Shown: positions 35,501 to 44,451 of the stretch, piece after piece
How positions within the stretch are numbered: the stretch's first letter is position 1
Layout: every line of letters begins with the position of its first letter
Source: Oscillospiraceae bacterium
GTDB taxonomy: Bacteria > Bacillota > Clostridia > Oscillospirales > Ruminococcaceae
Assembly: GCA_017513135.1 (NCBI GenBank)
Contig: JAFWDH010000019.1
Coordinates: 62,001-126,000, forward strand
DNA: 64,000 nucleotides
Reading direction: 5' to 3'
Translations under genes and position numbers: made by a program
The notes under the pieces: model-generated
Told to the model about the DNA's origin: nothing
The model's input: the letters and a program-made list of their open reading frames with translations, nothing else
Databases searched by the model: none

Positions 35501-35750
35501 GCTTCAGGGAGAGAAGCTTGTCGTCTTTGAAAAGCTCTATGCCGGCTCTTCATCAGATAATCAGAACGGTGATACCGAACCTGTTGCAGTACACGAAGAC
35601 ATCAATGATGAAGGTCAGACGGTATATGTTCCTGAAGTTCCGGAAGAAGTCCCGGATACCGACGGGGATCCTCATCTGGGATCCACGGCACTGATGATGG
35701 CTGCGTCAGGCGCAGGTCTTCTCTGGATCATGATGAGAAGGCGTTTCTGA
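32544..35750 (+). pseudogene. 5'-truncated SpaA/VaFE-repeat surface adhesin
   Basis: The frame is open from 32544 but has no start with a ribosome site and no signal peptide; a GTG at 32709 is the first initiator codon and is unconvincing. Content: SpaA-type prealbumin domains (LAGAEFTIYAD, YGSYIVKETKAPEGYLL) twice, then four VaFE/T-Q-ester repeats, each with V-V-F-E-x-L-Y and A-x-H-E-D-I-N-D-x-x-Q-T/S-V. The end is V-P-D-T-D, a hydrophobic helix and RRRF, a degenerate sortase signal. An intact copy would be a wall-linked pilin or adhesin. Here the N-terminus was lost at the DUF2200 junction. Confidence 0.78.
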
Positions 35751-35751
35751 A

Positions 35752-35826
35752 CTGTAAAGCAATTGACTTTACAGCCTGAAATGGAAAGAAAAAGGCACCG
35801 GATCAGCATAAGAAGACCGGTGCCTT
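35752..35826. terminator. Dyad and terminator after the adhesin
   Basis: CTGTAAAG (35752-35759) and CTTTACAG (35767-35774) form a perfect dyad. AAGGCACCGG (35792-35801) pairs with CCGGTGCCTT (35817-35826), with an A-tract 5' that gives a T-tract on the minus strand. Confidence 0.6.
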
Positions 35827-35910
35827 ACAGCTTGTTTCAGAATAAAGAGTATTGGGGCTTCCGTAATGGTATAATCACAAAAAGAACTGATAACGGAGAA
35901 GCATCGAGGA

Positions 35911-36642
35911 TTGGACAGGACGGAGCTGCTGATAAGAGGTCTCAGGATAGACTGGGACAGCATTTCCGCGGACAGCTATCTGAGGAACATACCAGCGATA
36001 GCCGGACTGGAAAGCCTGGAGTTCAATAAACACGTGACCATATTCCAGGGCGAGAACGGAAGCGGCAAGTCCACTCTGCTGGAAGCCATAGCCGTGGCGT
36101 ACGGGTTCAACGCTGAGGGCGGCACAAGGAACTACAGCTTCTCCACATATGATTCCCACTCGGAGCTTCATGACGCCCTGACGCTGGTAAGAGGATATAA
36201 CAGATCGAACTGGGGATACTTTCTCAGGTCGGAGAGCTTCTACAATGTGGCTACCGCTGAGGAGGAGTACAGCCGGGGACCCGGAGGCACGCCTCAGTAT
36301 TTCCATGAGAGATCCCACGGTGAGAGCTTCCTGCAGCTTGCGCAGAATAGCTTCCGGGACGGAGGAATGTATCTCATGGACGAACCGGAGGCGGCGCTGT
36401 CTCCGCAGAGACAGCTGACCATGCTGCTTGAGATAGTCCGCGGCGCGCAGAACGGTTCCCAGTTCATAATCGCGACCCACTCTCCGATACTCATCGGCAT
36501 CCCGGACGCTGAGATACTATGCTTCGACGGGGGAGAGATACATCCCGTCAGCTATGAGGATACAGACAGCTACAGGATCACCGAGATGTTCATCAACGAC
36601 CGCAGGAGGCTTCTGGACAGGCTACTCTCGGAAGAAGAATAA
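35911..36642 (+). CDS. AAA/ABC-type ATPase (AAA_23-like)
   Basis: 243 residues. Start is TTG at 35911 after GAGGA; no better ATG is available. Walker A G-E-N-G-S-G-K-S-T-L at about 49-58, Q-loop region, Walker B M-D-E-P-E-A-A-L-S at 152-160 with the following THSP switch. These features are typical of RecF/SMC-related stand-alone ATPases of the AAA_23 group. The protein lacks coiled-coil arms and transmembrane parts. It leads the co-directional gene array that extends to about 44.4 kb. Function unknown; such ATPases often accompany nucleases or transporters, neither of which adjoins it. Confidence 0.85.
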   Translation: MDRTELLIRGLRIDWDSISADSYLRNIPAIAGLESLEFNKHVTIFQGENGSGKSTLLEAIAVAYGFNAEGGTRNYSFSTYDSHSELHDALTLVRGYNRSNWGYFLRSESFYNVATAEEEYSRGPGGTPQYFHERSHGESFLQLAQNSFRDGGMYLMDEPEAALSPQRQLTMLLEIVRGAQNGSQFIIATHSPILIGIPDAEILCFDGGEIHPVSYEDTDSYRITEMFINDRRRLLDRLLSEEE

Positions 36643-36688
36643 TATCGATTATCTGATAACAGAAATATAAAGATTCAGGAGGATCTGA

Positions 36689-37435
36689 ATGAACGGGATC
36701 CTTGCAAGGCAGCTTGCCATCGACTACTGCTGCTCAGTGGATGATGTGACCGGGAAGAGTAACGTCTTCTCGGTGTTTGAGCCGCTGGACGGCAGAAGGC
36801 GCTGGAAGGATGACGGGGACCGTCCCTTCTCCATGTGCGCGGTAAACGGAAAGCTGCTCTTCACCGGAAGGGAAGACATAATCTCAAAAGTACGGGAGCA
36901 CTATGCGGAGGAAGGGGCAGAGTGGTCCTTTGAGTACAAGGCTCTCAGGAAGCTTGACGATATCCTTCATGAGTTCGGATGCGGGATAAAGATGGCTCAT
37001 CCGTTCTACATATCGGAGGAGAAATCTGAGGCAAAGGATCCCGGCACTGATATCAGGATATACCGCGACGGGGAGATAGAGCAGTTCCGGGGCGACGGCA
37101 GGTGGGATGAGGCGTTCTATTTCGCTGAGAACGCGCCGGACCGCATCGGGATAGCCGCTGTTCTTAACGGAGAGATCATCGGAATGGCTGGAGCCAGCGA
37201 AGACAGCCCGACCATGAGACAGATCGGGATAAACGTCCTGCCGGGCTTCCGCGGAAAAGGCATCGCGGAATACCTGGTCACCACCCTGAAGAACATGATA
37301 CTGGATGAGGGATATCTGCCGTTCTACGGAACATCGATGTCTCATCTGGCTTCCCAGAGAGTAGCGTTATCGGCAGGGTTCCGTACCGCATGGACGGAGC
37401 TCACCGCGGAAAAGATAAAGAACACGGAGGAATAG
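36689..37435 (+). CDS. GNAT family N-acetyltransferase, two-domain
   Basis: 248 residues with AGGAGG upstream. The C-terminal half is the GNAT core: IGIAAVLNGEIIGMAGAS, INVLPGFRGKGIAEYLVTTL (acetyl-CoA loop R-G-K-G-I-A) and GTSMSHLASQRVALSAGF. The N-terminal 120 residues are an extra domain of the GNAT_acetyltr/FR47-like sort. Acceptor unknown. It precedes the esterase by three bases, so the two are almost certainly co-translated; together they might modify a common small molecule, but this is only suggested by spacing. Confidence 0.88.
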   Translation: MNGILARQLAIDYCCSVDDVTGKSNVFSVFEPLDGRRRWKDDGDRPFSMCAVNGKLLFTGREDIISKVREHYAEEGAEWSFEYKALRKLDDILHEFGCGIKMAHPFYISEEKSEAKDPGTDIRIYRDGEIEQFRGDGRWDEAFYFAENAPDRIGIAAVLNGEIIGMAGASEDSPTMRQIGINVLPGFRGKGIAEYLVTTLKNMILDEGYLPFYGTSMSHLASQRVALSAGFRTAWTELTAEKIKNTEE

Positions 37436-37438
37436 AAG

Positions 37439-38194
37439 ATGGATCCCATTCTTGAGAATCTTGATAAGGAAACGCTGTTCGACTTCACGAGACCCAGCAG
37501 ATACGAGCTTGTCAATTACCTGATAGATGACGGGAAGAAGCATCCCTTCGCGCTGATCCTTCCGGGAGGAGCATACGCTATAGTGGCGAATTCCATAGAG
37601 GGAAAGCCCATCGCGGAAGCTCTCAATGAAAAGGGCTACAACGCGTTCGTTCTGTTCTACAGAGTCAAGGATGAGGCGAGGTTCCCGAATCCTCAGGACG
37701 ACGTAAAGAGAGCAGTGAACGAGATATCCGCCCACGCGGATGAGTGGGGAGTGGATACAAAGGGCTGGTCGCTCTGGGGCTTCTCCGCAGGAGGACACCT
37801 TGCAGCGAGCTACTGCCTGGATGAATTTGACGCTCCGAAGCCTGCGACCGTGATGCTGGGCTATGCCGTGATCACAATGGGCGAAAAGACACATCTCGAG
37901 TCCCGCGATTTCCTGCTCGGAAAGGACGCGGATCCCTCCATGATAGACAGGATGTCTGTCGAGAGACATGTCACTTCATCATATCCCTCCGCTTATGTAT
38001 GGTGCGGGGACGCCGACGACCTGGTGGATCCCGACAATACCAGAATGATGGGAAAAGCCCTCGATGAAGCCGGGGTCCCAAACATAACTCAGGTCTTCGA
38101 AGGCATCCCTCACGGCGCCGCTCTCGCGAAAGGAACGAACGCGGAGCACTGGTTCTCTGACGCCGTGGAGTTCTGGGAACAGCAGAGAAATTAA
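37439..38194 (+). CDS. Alpha/beta hydrolase (esterase/lipase-like)
   Basis: 251 residues, three bases after the GNAT stop, with GGAGG upstream. Oxyanion strand ALILPGGAYAIVA and nucleophile elbow G-F-S-A-G-G-H at about 119-125, as in BD-FAE/HSL-type esterases. The acid should lie in WCGDADDLVDPDN and the base in GIPHGAAL near the end. No signal peptide. It should hydrolyse a carboxylic ester, substrate unknown. Followed after 22 bases by the methyltransferase gene. Confidence 0.88.
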   Translation: MDPILENLDKETLFDFTRPSRYELVNYLIDDGKKHPFALILPGGAYAIVANSIEGKPIAEALNEKGYNAFVLFYRVKDEARFPNPQDDVKRAVNEISAHADEWGVDTKGWSLWGFSAGGHLAASYCLDEFDAPKPATVMLGYAVITMGEKTHLESRDFLLGKDADPSMIDRMSVERHVTSSYPSAYVWCGDADDLVDPDNTRMMGKALDEAGVPNITQVFEGIPHGAALAKGTNAEHWFSDAVEFWEQQRN

Positions 38195-38216
38195 GGAAGG
38201 AATACGGTGATATAAG

Positions 38217-38891
38217 ATGGAGAGACAGGGACTGTTAAAGGACGCGCTGGTCAAGTTCACGGCCGGAGTCATACTGATAGGACTGCTGCTGTTCCTTCCC
38301 GCATGGGACATAAGATGGCATAACGGATGGATGTTCATGGTCCTTCTGTTCGTGCCGATGTGCATCGCGGGCGTCGTCATGTACCTAAAGGCTCCCGATC
38401 TCCTCAGGAGCAGGCTGCGCAACAGGGAGTCGGAGGGAGAGCAGAAGCAGGTCATAAGAGGCAGCGGCCTGATGTTCCTCGCGGCTTTCATCACCGCGGG
38501 GCTGAACCACCGCTTCGGGTGGATCCGGTTTCCTAAGGGCGTCGTCACGGCAGGCTGCGTCATCTTCCTTCTCTCATATTTAATGTTCGCGGAAGTCCTC
38601 AGAGAGAACGCGTACCTTTCCAGGATCATAGAGGTCCAGGAGGGACAGAAGGTAGTGGATACCGGACTTTACGGCGTTGTGAGGCATCCGATGTACTCCG
38701 CTACGGTGTTCCTGTTCCTCAGTATGGCGCTGATACTGGATTCACCGGTATCCTTCCTCATAATGATCATCTATATACCGCTCATAGGAAAGAGAGCGAA
38801 GAACGAGGAGAAGGTCCTGGAGGAGGGACTTGAAGGATACAGGGAATACGAGAAGAAGGTCAGGTACAGGATAATTCCATTCATCTGGTAA
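38217..38891 (+). CDS. Isoprenylcysteine carboxylmethyltransferase-like membrane methyltransferase
   Basis: 224 residues with four or five membrane helices (LVKFTAGVILIGLLLFLPAW, MFMVLLFVPMCIAGVVMYL and more). The C-terminal part shows the ICMT/PEMT signature G-L-Y-G-V-V-R-H-P-M-Y-S, EEKVLEEGLEGYREYEKKVRYRIIPFIW, where the SAM site lies. Bacterial members methylate unknown carboxyl or lipid substrates. It is part of the co-directional array after the esterase and could act in the same process. Confidence 0.85.
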   Translation: MERQGLLKDALVKFTAGVILIGLLLFLPAWDIRWHNGWMFMVLLFVPMCIAGVVMYLKAPDLLRSRLRNRESEGEQKQVIRGSGLMFLAAFITAGLNHRFGWIRFPKGVVTAGCVIFLLSYLMFAEVLRENAYLSRIIEVQEGQKVVDTGLYGVVRHPMYSATVFLFLSMALILDSPVSFLIMIIYIPLIGKRAKNEEKVLEEGLEGYREYEKKVRYRIIPFIW

Positions 38892-38950
38892 GACCGTAAT
38901 TATTCGTCATACAGGTTTAAATCGCAGTCTCGTATTCATGAGGTGGAGAA

Positions 38951-39913
38951 ATGGATCTCAGCACTTTTAAGAAAAGATTCCTTAAGAACGGATTCGTCAG
39001 ATGGACGGCTTATGTCCTTCTGGCTCTGACGGTCTTCCTGATCGCTCTGGGGTATTTTACCGACAGGTCGGGAAGGAAATTTGCTGTGAACCTGATGGAT
39101 CACTGGGACGATAAAGGCGCATACGCATATCTCGAAGTCGCTTCATTCGACGAATGGGTCTGTAAGTATGACGATGAGACCTACTACGTCATATTCGACA
39201 CCGAGAACGGGGCTTATCTGTCCGTCATATCGGACAGGCAGATGAGGAAAATGGAACGCAAGGCATCGAGCGTAGAGAACTTCACCCACTATTTCGATGA
39301 GCCCTATGTCGTGTACGGCCTGGTAAAGAGTACAAGCTACCAGCTCATCAGTTATGTGGAGGACGTTTACGGCCTGGAGCCGGACCAGTTCCATCAGTAT
39401 TTCGGAGACTGCTATATAAACACGACCGAGAATCCTAAGACCAATACGGCATGGATGTGGTGGACCTTCTCCATCTTTTCAGGTCTGTTCGGGCTGCTCT
39501 TCGCGGTGCTGTGGCTTGGAAATGACATACCGTTCAATAAGGAGAGCCGCGGACTCACGGAATATGAACGCGCTGAGGCTGTCCGCCTGCTGGATGAGAA
39601 TGACAAAAAGCAGAACATAATCTTCGGCGACGATCTGCTGATCAGCCGTAAGAGAGCGATGGCGGTTAGATATTCCGATATAATCTGGATCCATCTCGTA
39701 GACTCCTACTACAATGGCATCTATACGGGACAGACGCTCAGCATCCATACCAGGAGCAGGAACGAGTTCAGGCTCTCTCCGTCTGACAGAAAGTCGACGT
39801 ACGAGCTTAACAGCATAATGAGCGGAATCCAGGAAAAGAATCCCGATGTGATCGTCGGATTCTCCAGAGAGAACAGAAAGCAGTACGATCAGCTTACCAA
39901 GAGCAGGACCTGA
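38951..39913 (+). CDS. Hypothetical membrane protein, 320 aa
   Basis: Start with GAGGTGGAG. One N-terminal helix (WTAYVLLALTVFLIALGYF at about 20-38) and one central helix (WWTFSIFSGLFGLLFAVLWL at about 170-190). The segment between them would lie outside, the C-terminal 130 residues inside; the latter contains a PH-like beta pattern (RAMAVRYSDIIWIHLVDSYYNGIYTGQTLSIHTRSRNEF). No named family recognised. Proteins with this layout often sense or buffer the membrane, but nothing here specifies it. Confidence 0.7.
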   Translation: MDLSTFKKRFLKNGFVRWTAYVLLALTVFLIALGYFTDRSGRKFAVNLMDHWDDKGAYAYLEVASFDEWVCKYDDETYYVIFDTENGAYLSVISDRQMRKMERKASSVENFTHYFDEPYVVYGLVKSTSYQLISYVEDVYGLEPDQFHQYFGDCYINTTENPKTNTAWMWWTFSIFSGLFGLLFAVLWLGNDIPFNKESRGLTEYERAEAVRLLDENDKKQNIIFGDDLLISRKRAMAVRYSDIIWIHLVDSYYNGIYTGQTLSIHTRSRNEFRLSPSDRKSTYELNSIMSGIQEKNPDVIVGFSRENRKQYDQLTKSRT

Positions 39914-39940
39914 GGATTAATTGGAAATCAAAGATACGTT

Positions 39941-40729
39941 ATGAGCACGAGGAAAGAGATAATAGGCGGTTTCTACGGCGAGTATGACGAGGACATACGC
40001 CTCATAAAGAGCAGGCACGGCCAGCTGGAATACCGCATGACGATGAACTACATTCACAGGTACGCTTCCGAAGGCACCAGAATACTTGAGATCGGCGCGG
40101 GGACCGGCAGGTATTCCGTCGCCCTCGCTAAGGAAGGAATGGACGTGACCGCTGTGGAGCTGCTCGAGAGCAATCTTGAGAAGCTCAGGAAGAACAGCGA
40201 AGGCGTTCCAAACATACATCCTTTTCAGGGCGACGCCACGGATCTCGGCATGCTTGAGGACGATTCCTTCGACGTGACGCTGGTCTTCGGACCGATGTAC
40301 CATCTATATGAGGAAGACGAGGTCAGCAGGGCGATAAATGAGGCGGTAAGGGTCACCAGGACCGGCGGCGTAATACTGTTTGCCTTCCTGTCGGTGTTCG
40401 CCATAATGTACGCCAACTACTTCTACGGCAGATGGAAGGAAGGACTTGAGGAGAACTTCACGGAAGACTATAAGGTGAAGCACTTCAAGGAACAGCTTTT
40501 CACGGGATACGATATCGCGGAGTTTGAGGAGCTGTTCAGAAACAGGCCTGTGGAGCATATTACGACTGCCGGAACTGACGGACTGCTCGAGCCGATCGAG
40601 GACAGGCCTGATTTCCTGATGTCGGATGAGGATATGGACTCACTGGAGAAATGGTATATGTCTTTCTGCGAAAAGCGCGAGCTGCTCGGAATGACGAACC
40701 ATCTTCTCTATATCTGCAGGAAGAACTGA
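39941..40729 (+). CDS. Class I SAM-dependent methyltransferase
   Basis: 262 residues. Methyltransferase fold with motif I I-L-E-I-G-A-G-T-G-R-Y at about 48-58, acidic end of beta-2 (DVTAVELLESNL), motif for the adenine (GDATDLGML) and VTLVFGPMYHLYEEDEV, characteristic of Methyltransf_11-type small-molecule methyltransferases. It lies 27 bases after the membrane protein. Substrate unknown. No unusual features. Confidence 0.88.
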   Translation: MSTRKEIIGGFYGEYDEDIRLIKSRHGQLEYRMTMNYIHRYASEGTRILEIGAGTGRYSVALAKEGMDVTAVELLESNLEKLRKNSEGVPNIHPFQGDATDLGMLEDDSFDVTLVFGPMYHLYEEDEVSRAINEAVRVTRTGGVILFAFLSVFAIMYANYFYGRWKEGLEENFTEDYKVKHFKEQLFTGYDIAEFEELFRNRPVEHITTAGTDGLLEPIEDRPDFLMSDEDMDSLEKWYMSFCEKRELLGMTNHLLYICRKN

Positions 40730-40835
40730 AAATAATATCGGGAAGGATCCCGGAAGAGCTGTCCAGAACTGTTCTGAAAACGAAATACAGTAGCTGCGGA
40801 ACACGCTTCCGGAAAGATAGAACTGATACGGGGTG

Positions 40836-41360
40836 ATGAAAGCCATGAGATTGCTTTTCGATATGGACCTCAGGGACTACGACGGCTGCACCGGCCGATT
40901 CGTGAGAGATTCCGCGAGGAGCATAATAATCCGCGGGAACAGAGTCGCCATGCTGTATAACAGAAAATACGGCTACTACAAATTCCCGGGCGGAGGTATA
41001 GAGGATGGCGAGAGCCCCGTAGAAGCAATGATGAGAGAGACGAAAGAGGAATCAGGTCTTCTTGTCATTCCGAATACCGTGAAGGAATACGGCCTTGTCC
41101 ACCGCGCTCAGAGAAGCGTCATAAAGACGGATGAGGTGTTCATACAGGACAACTATTACTATCTGTGCGACGCGGAAGGCGGAATCGCAGAGCAGGATCT
41201 CGATGACTATGAGAAGGAAGAAGGCTTCACGCTGGAATTCGTCGATCCCCATTATGCTATGGAGAAGAACAGAAAAGTCACGAACCGTCCTTATGAGATG
41301 ATGTTCGAGAGGGAAGCGCGGGTACTGGAATGTCTCATAGAAGAAGGATTGCTCAGTTGA
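40836..41360 (+). CDS. NUDIX hydrolase
   Basis: About 174 residues. GTG (40833), ATG (40836) and ATG (40845) are in frame and the ribosome site is weak, so the start is unsure within four residues. The NUDIX box is complete: G-G-G-I-E-D-G-E-S-P-V-E-A-M-M then R-E-T-K-E-E-S-G-L at about 51-74, with the catalytic R-E-x-x-E-E. It should hydrolyse a nucleoside diphosphate linked to another group; the C-terminal part gives no clear substrate hint. Confidence 0.88.
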   Translation: MKAMRLLFDMDLRDYDGCTGRFVRDSARSIIIRGNRVAMLYNRKYGYYKFPGGGIEDGESPVEAMMRETKEESGLLVIPNTVKEYGLVHRAQRSVIKTDEVFIQDNYYYLCDAEGGIAEQDLDDYEKEEGFTLEFVDPHYAMEKNRKVTNRPYEMMFEREARVLECLIEEGLLS

Positions 41361-41434
41361 GGGATACATGTCTGTTGAGGTCTGCGGATGATGCGCTGCA
41401 GACCGGAAAATAAATGACAGTCAGGAGAATGACT

Positions 41435-42241
41435 ATGAACCATACTAACGAAGCCGCCGTAAAGATCAGCGACGCCCTCAAGCTGACTCTCAACATACAG
41501 GCAGTCAGGTTTATCGAGGATCCTTCCGAAGTCCCGGAAAGCGCGGTTAACGCTCATGATAGATTCGGGCATCTGTCGCTCTGCCAGGCTTTCGCGCTGG
41601 TCAAGAGGGACGGCCTTACGCTGTACACCGACAAAAGCTCGGAATGGTGCTGGGCTCCCGTGGTGGCCCTGGGCTATGCGGACTGCTCGCCGGGCTCCGA
41701 GACCTTTGAGATCATAAAGCCCCTTATGGGTGTGAGAGATCTCGAAAAGGCGGATAAGTTCTTCCGCGAGTATCCGAGGCTGCCTCTCGGGAAATACAAG
41801 GGCCTGCTGTTAGCTCCCGCAGACAAGGCGGAGTTCGAGGCGGACGTGCTGCTCATTAACTGCGACGACAACTTCCAGATGCGGTCGCTGCTCTCTGCCG
41901 TAAAGGTGAGAAATGAGAAGAAACTGGAAGTCAGCCTGGACCCGATAGATTCCTGCATCTATACGCTGGTCACAAGCTTTATCACCAAAGATTACTCTGT
42001 CGCCCTGCCGGATCCGGGCGAGCAGGAGAGAGCGCTCTCCGGAAAAAACGAGATCATCATGTCGGTCCCCGCGGAGAAACTGGACGACCTCATGGCGGGC
42101 TTTGAGTCGAGAGGCTTCCGCCATGTGCAGGATCCTGAGCTTCCTCAAGAGATGGAGTTCGACTTCCCGAGACCTCCTTTCTACAACGAGGTGTTCAGGC
42201 TGTGGGGAATGGAGCAAGGGAAGGACTGGTCGCTGCGCTGA
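41435..42241 (+). CDS. DUF169 family protein
   Basis: 268 residues from the ATG at 41435 (AGGAG seven bases before; upstream ATGs at 41414 and 41429 lack such spacing). The sequence has the hallmarks of DUF169 (COG2043): GHLSLCQAFALVKRDG with conserved Cys, LPLGKYKGLLLAPADKA, VLLINCDDNFQMRSLLSAV and SCIYTLVTSF. The family is widespread in anaerobes and uncharacterised. The conserved cysteines hint at metal or redox chemistry. It precedes the flavodoxin gene, which would fit a redox partner, but that link is only positional. Confidence 0.8.
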   Translation: MNHTNEAAVKISDALKLTLNIQAVRFIEDPSEVPESAVNAHDRFGHLSLCQAFALVKRDGLTLYTDKSSEWCWAPVVALGYADCSPGSETFEIIKPLMGVRDLEKADKFFREYPRLPLGKYKGLLLAPADKAEFEADVLLINCDDNFQMRSLLSAVKVRNEKKLEVSLDPIDSCIYTLVTSFITKDYSVALPDPGEQERALSGKNEIIMSVPAEKLDDLMAGFESRGFRHVQDPELPQEMEFDFPRPPFYNEVFRLWGMEQGKDWSLR

Positions 42242-42290
42242 CAGTGCGATACTGATGAGCTTCAGCCGATGACTATTGAGGTATATATAA

Positions 42291-42773
42291 ATGAAGAGAC
42301 TTGTAGTCTATTATTCTCTCTCCGGGAACACGGAGGAAGCCGCGAAGAAGATCGCGGAAGCGCTCGGAGCAGACCTTCTTAAGCTGGAGACCGTGAAGAA
42401 GATGCCAAAAAGCTTTGCCGCTCAGATCATAGTCGGCGGAGGACAGGTGGTCTTCAATCATATCCCCAGGCTTAAGCCAATGGATAAGGATGTCATAGCT
42501 TATGACGAGATCATCCTTGGCTCTCCGATATGGAACAGCAAGGGCGTTCCCGCGGTTAACGCTTTCCTAAGGGATAGAGATGCCGCTGAGAAGGTCACGT
42601 CCCTGTTCTTCCTGAGCGCAGGCGGGGATACAGAAAAAGGGCTTGAGGCGATCACGAAGCAGCTTCCGAATCTTCGCAATTCCGTATCTCTGCTGGACCG
42701 CAAGAGCAAGGGATCGGAAGAAAACGGCGCTAAGATCGCATCATTCACGGAAAAGATACTGAACGGAAAATAA
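42291..42773 (+). CDS. Flavodoxin
   Basis: 160 residues, short-chain flavodoxin-like. FMN phosphate loop Y-Y-S-L-S-G-N-T at about 8-15, IILGSPIWNSKGVPAVNAFL for the isoalloxazine-contacting loop, and SLFFLSAGGDTEKG for the third loop. It carries electrons in the cytosol between reductases and acceptor enzymes. It lies near a 2[4Fe-4S] ferredoxin (44217) and DUF169, forming a small redox-flavoured group within the array. Confidence 0.9.
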   Translation: MKRLVVYYSLSGNTEEAAKKIAEALGADLLKLETVKKMPKSFAAQIIVGGGQVVFNHIPRLKPMDKDVIAYDEIILGSPIWNSKGVPAVNAFLRDRDAAEKVTSLFFLSAGGDTEKGLEAITKQLPNLRNSVSLLDRKSKGSEENGAKIASFTEKILNGK

Positions 42774-42859
42774 GACGATATCAGGAGAAAAGGACTGAGA
42801 AGCGTCTGTTGATAAGAAAACTGTTTTTATTTGCGTAAATAGCTAGCGAGGTAAGAACC

Positions 42860-43633
42860 ATGGCAAACTATTGTTTCAAATGCGGGCAGCCGGTAGGTCC
42901 GGATGACGTCTTCTGCGTGAAATGCGGAGCGCGTTTATCGGATTCTGCGATGACGGCGGCGGGAAATGCGCAGCCTGTGTATCAGACACCGCAGAACTAT
43001 TCTCCCGTTATGAGTCAGGCTCCGGTATATGCCGGAAACGGCGCCGTAAGGGAAGGCATACCTCAGCCCGGTTTCTCTGACAGGGTGAATCATCCCGAGA
43101 TACTGGCGGCTGTAAACAGGACGCGCAGGATGTCGGTGATCTCTGCTTTCTTCATCGTGCCGATCCCGCTCGTCGGCTTGTTCCTGTACGCGTCGTTTAC
43201 CGGGAAGATGGAGATCGGGGAAGCGGTGCGCAACGGCGGAATGATCTCTCTGGTGTTCCTCGTATTCGCTGTATGGAGCTTCTTAAAGAGCCGCCCTAAG
43301 CACGGCTACGATGCCGTCGTAACGAGCAAGTATACGAGAGAGCGAGCTGACAGATCTTCTGACGATGACGATGCTACCAGGACCGACTACATAACAGTTG
43401 TTCAGACGACTGACGGAAAGACGAAGAAGATCGTAGAGACTGACCACAGCAGGATATGGGCATACGATCACCTTAAGGTGGGTGACCGCTTCCGCTATCA
43501 TCCGCAGTTCGCTTTCCCGTACGAGCTTTATGACAAGACAAAGGCTGACGCGCTCTACTGTCCCGCTTGCGGCGCCAGCAACCCCGTCACGGCGGACCGC
43601 TACAAGCGCTGCAGGGTCCCGCTGTTGAAATGA
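42860..43633 (+). CDS. Zinc-ribbon membrane protein, 257 aa
   Basis: N-terminal zinc ribbon C-F-K-C-G...C-V-K-C-G at 5-24 of the zinc_ribbon_2 sort, a Pro/Gln-rich linker, two membrane helices (VISAFFIVPIPLVGLFLYA and GGMISLVFLVFAVW) and a beta domain (DAVVTSKYTRERADRSS, DYITVVQTTDGKTKKIV), DUF3592-like. A second zinc ribbon at the C-terminus (C-P-A-C-G...Y-K-R-C) has Tyr in place of one Cys and would not bind zinc normally. Function unknown. Confidence 0.75.
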   Translation: MANYCFKCGQPVGPDDVFCVKCGARLSDSAMTAAGNAQPVYQTPQNYSPVMSQAPVYAGNGAVREGIPQPGFSDRVNHPEILAAVNRTRRMSVISAFFIVPIPLVGLFLYASFTGKMEIGEAVRNGGMISLVFLVFAVWSFLKSRPKHGYDAVVTSKYTRERADRSSDDDDATRTDYITVVQTTDGKTKKIVETDHSRIWAYDHLKVGDRFRYHPQFAFPYELYDKTKADALYCPACGASNPVTADRYKRCRVPLLK

Positions 43634-43704
43634 TCGTTTTTTACTTAAGATCAGGAATAACATATTAGTTTTAGCTGGGAACACTTCTTTTTAGGAAGAA
43701 CAGC

Positions 43705-44142
43705 ATGAAGAAAGACTACAGGAAAAACATGACCGGTCTTCAGTACAGGCTGATACTAGGAATTTTCATACTCGGATTCGTTTTGGGCTTGGTGCTGATG
43801 ATCATGACCTTCGATTTGAGGAGCTTTATGACATGGGCGTTCATCCTGTGGGAGGTCTTGTTTGCCATAACCATATACTGCTGGGTGGACGAAGAGCGTT
43901 ACTCGAAATTTGAGTATTACGGGATACCCGTGGCTTTCGGGCTGCTGTTTATCCTATGCGCTCTGTTCGCGGCGGGAGGACTGTATTTCGCTTTACAGGC
44001 CGTAACTGGAGAAGAAAAGTCCTGGAGCGATTTCTTCGGCGGTATAGCCGGCTCTGCCTGCTGCGGAATGTACGCTTATTTCGCCTGGGTGTTCTACCTC
44101 CGTCCATACATTAAGAAGGACAGGGACGGGAAAGATGACTGA
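43705..44142 (+). CDS. Hypothetical membrane protein, 145 aa
   Basis: Four hydrophobic helices ([72 protein letters not shown]) with short basic ends, so probably an integral membrane protein with both termini inside. No family recognised. The start is preceded by AGGAAG. It follows the zinc-ribbon membrane protein after 71 bases and may be co-expressed with it. Confidence 0.65.
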   Translation: MKKDYRKNMTGLQYRLILGIFILGFVLGLVLMIMTFDLRSFMTWAFILWEVLFAITIYCWVDEERYSKFEYYGIPVAFGLLFILCALFAAGGLYFALQAVTGEEKSWSDFFGGIAGSACCGMYAYFAWVFYLRPYIKKDRDGKDD

Positions 44143-44216
44143 GTCGGGAACGGGTACAGACTCTTAACATCGGGAAATCATCCTTTTATTCGGCGATCGT
44201 TTTCGGAGGAGATAAC

Positions 44217-44408
44217 TTGGAAAAAGGAACTGTTATTTACCGGATATCCCCTTTATGCATAGGATGCGGAAGATGCGCCGATGTGTGTCCAACAGGATGC
44301 ATTGATACCCACTCGGTTCCTTTTGTGATAGACAGCGGCAGATGCGCCGGGTGCGGCAGCTGCTTCAGCATCTGCCCCAGGGGAGCCGTTGAGAGAGAAA
44401 AGAAATAG
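44217..44408 (+). CDS. 2[4Fe-4S] ferredoxin
   Basis: 63 residues starting with TTG, supported by GGAGG nine bases upstream. Two complete cluster motifs: [12 protein letters not shown] (14-25) and [12 protein letters not shown] (44-55). This is a clostridial-type small ferredoxin carrying low-potential electrons in the cytosol. It may serve the flavodoxin- and DUF169-linked reactions upstream or general anaerobic metabolism. Confidence 0.92.
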   Translation: MEKGTVIYRISPLCIGCGRCADVCPTGCIDTHSVPFVIDSGRCAGCGSCFSICPRGAVEREKK

Positions 44409-44451
44409 TTTTATATATTAATTAAGCATATTAAACACAGGAGGTCCCCAA

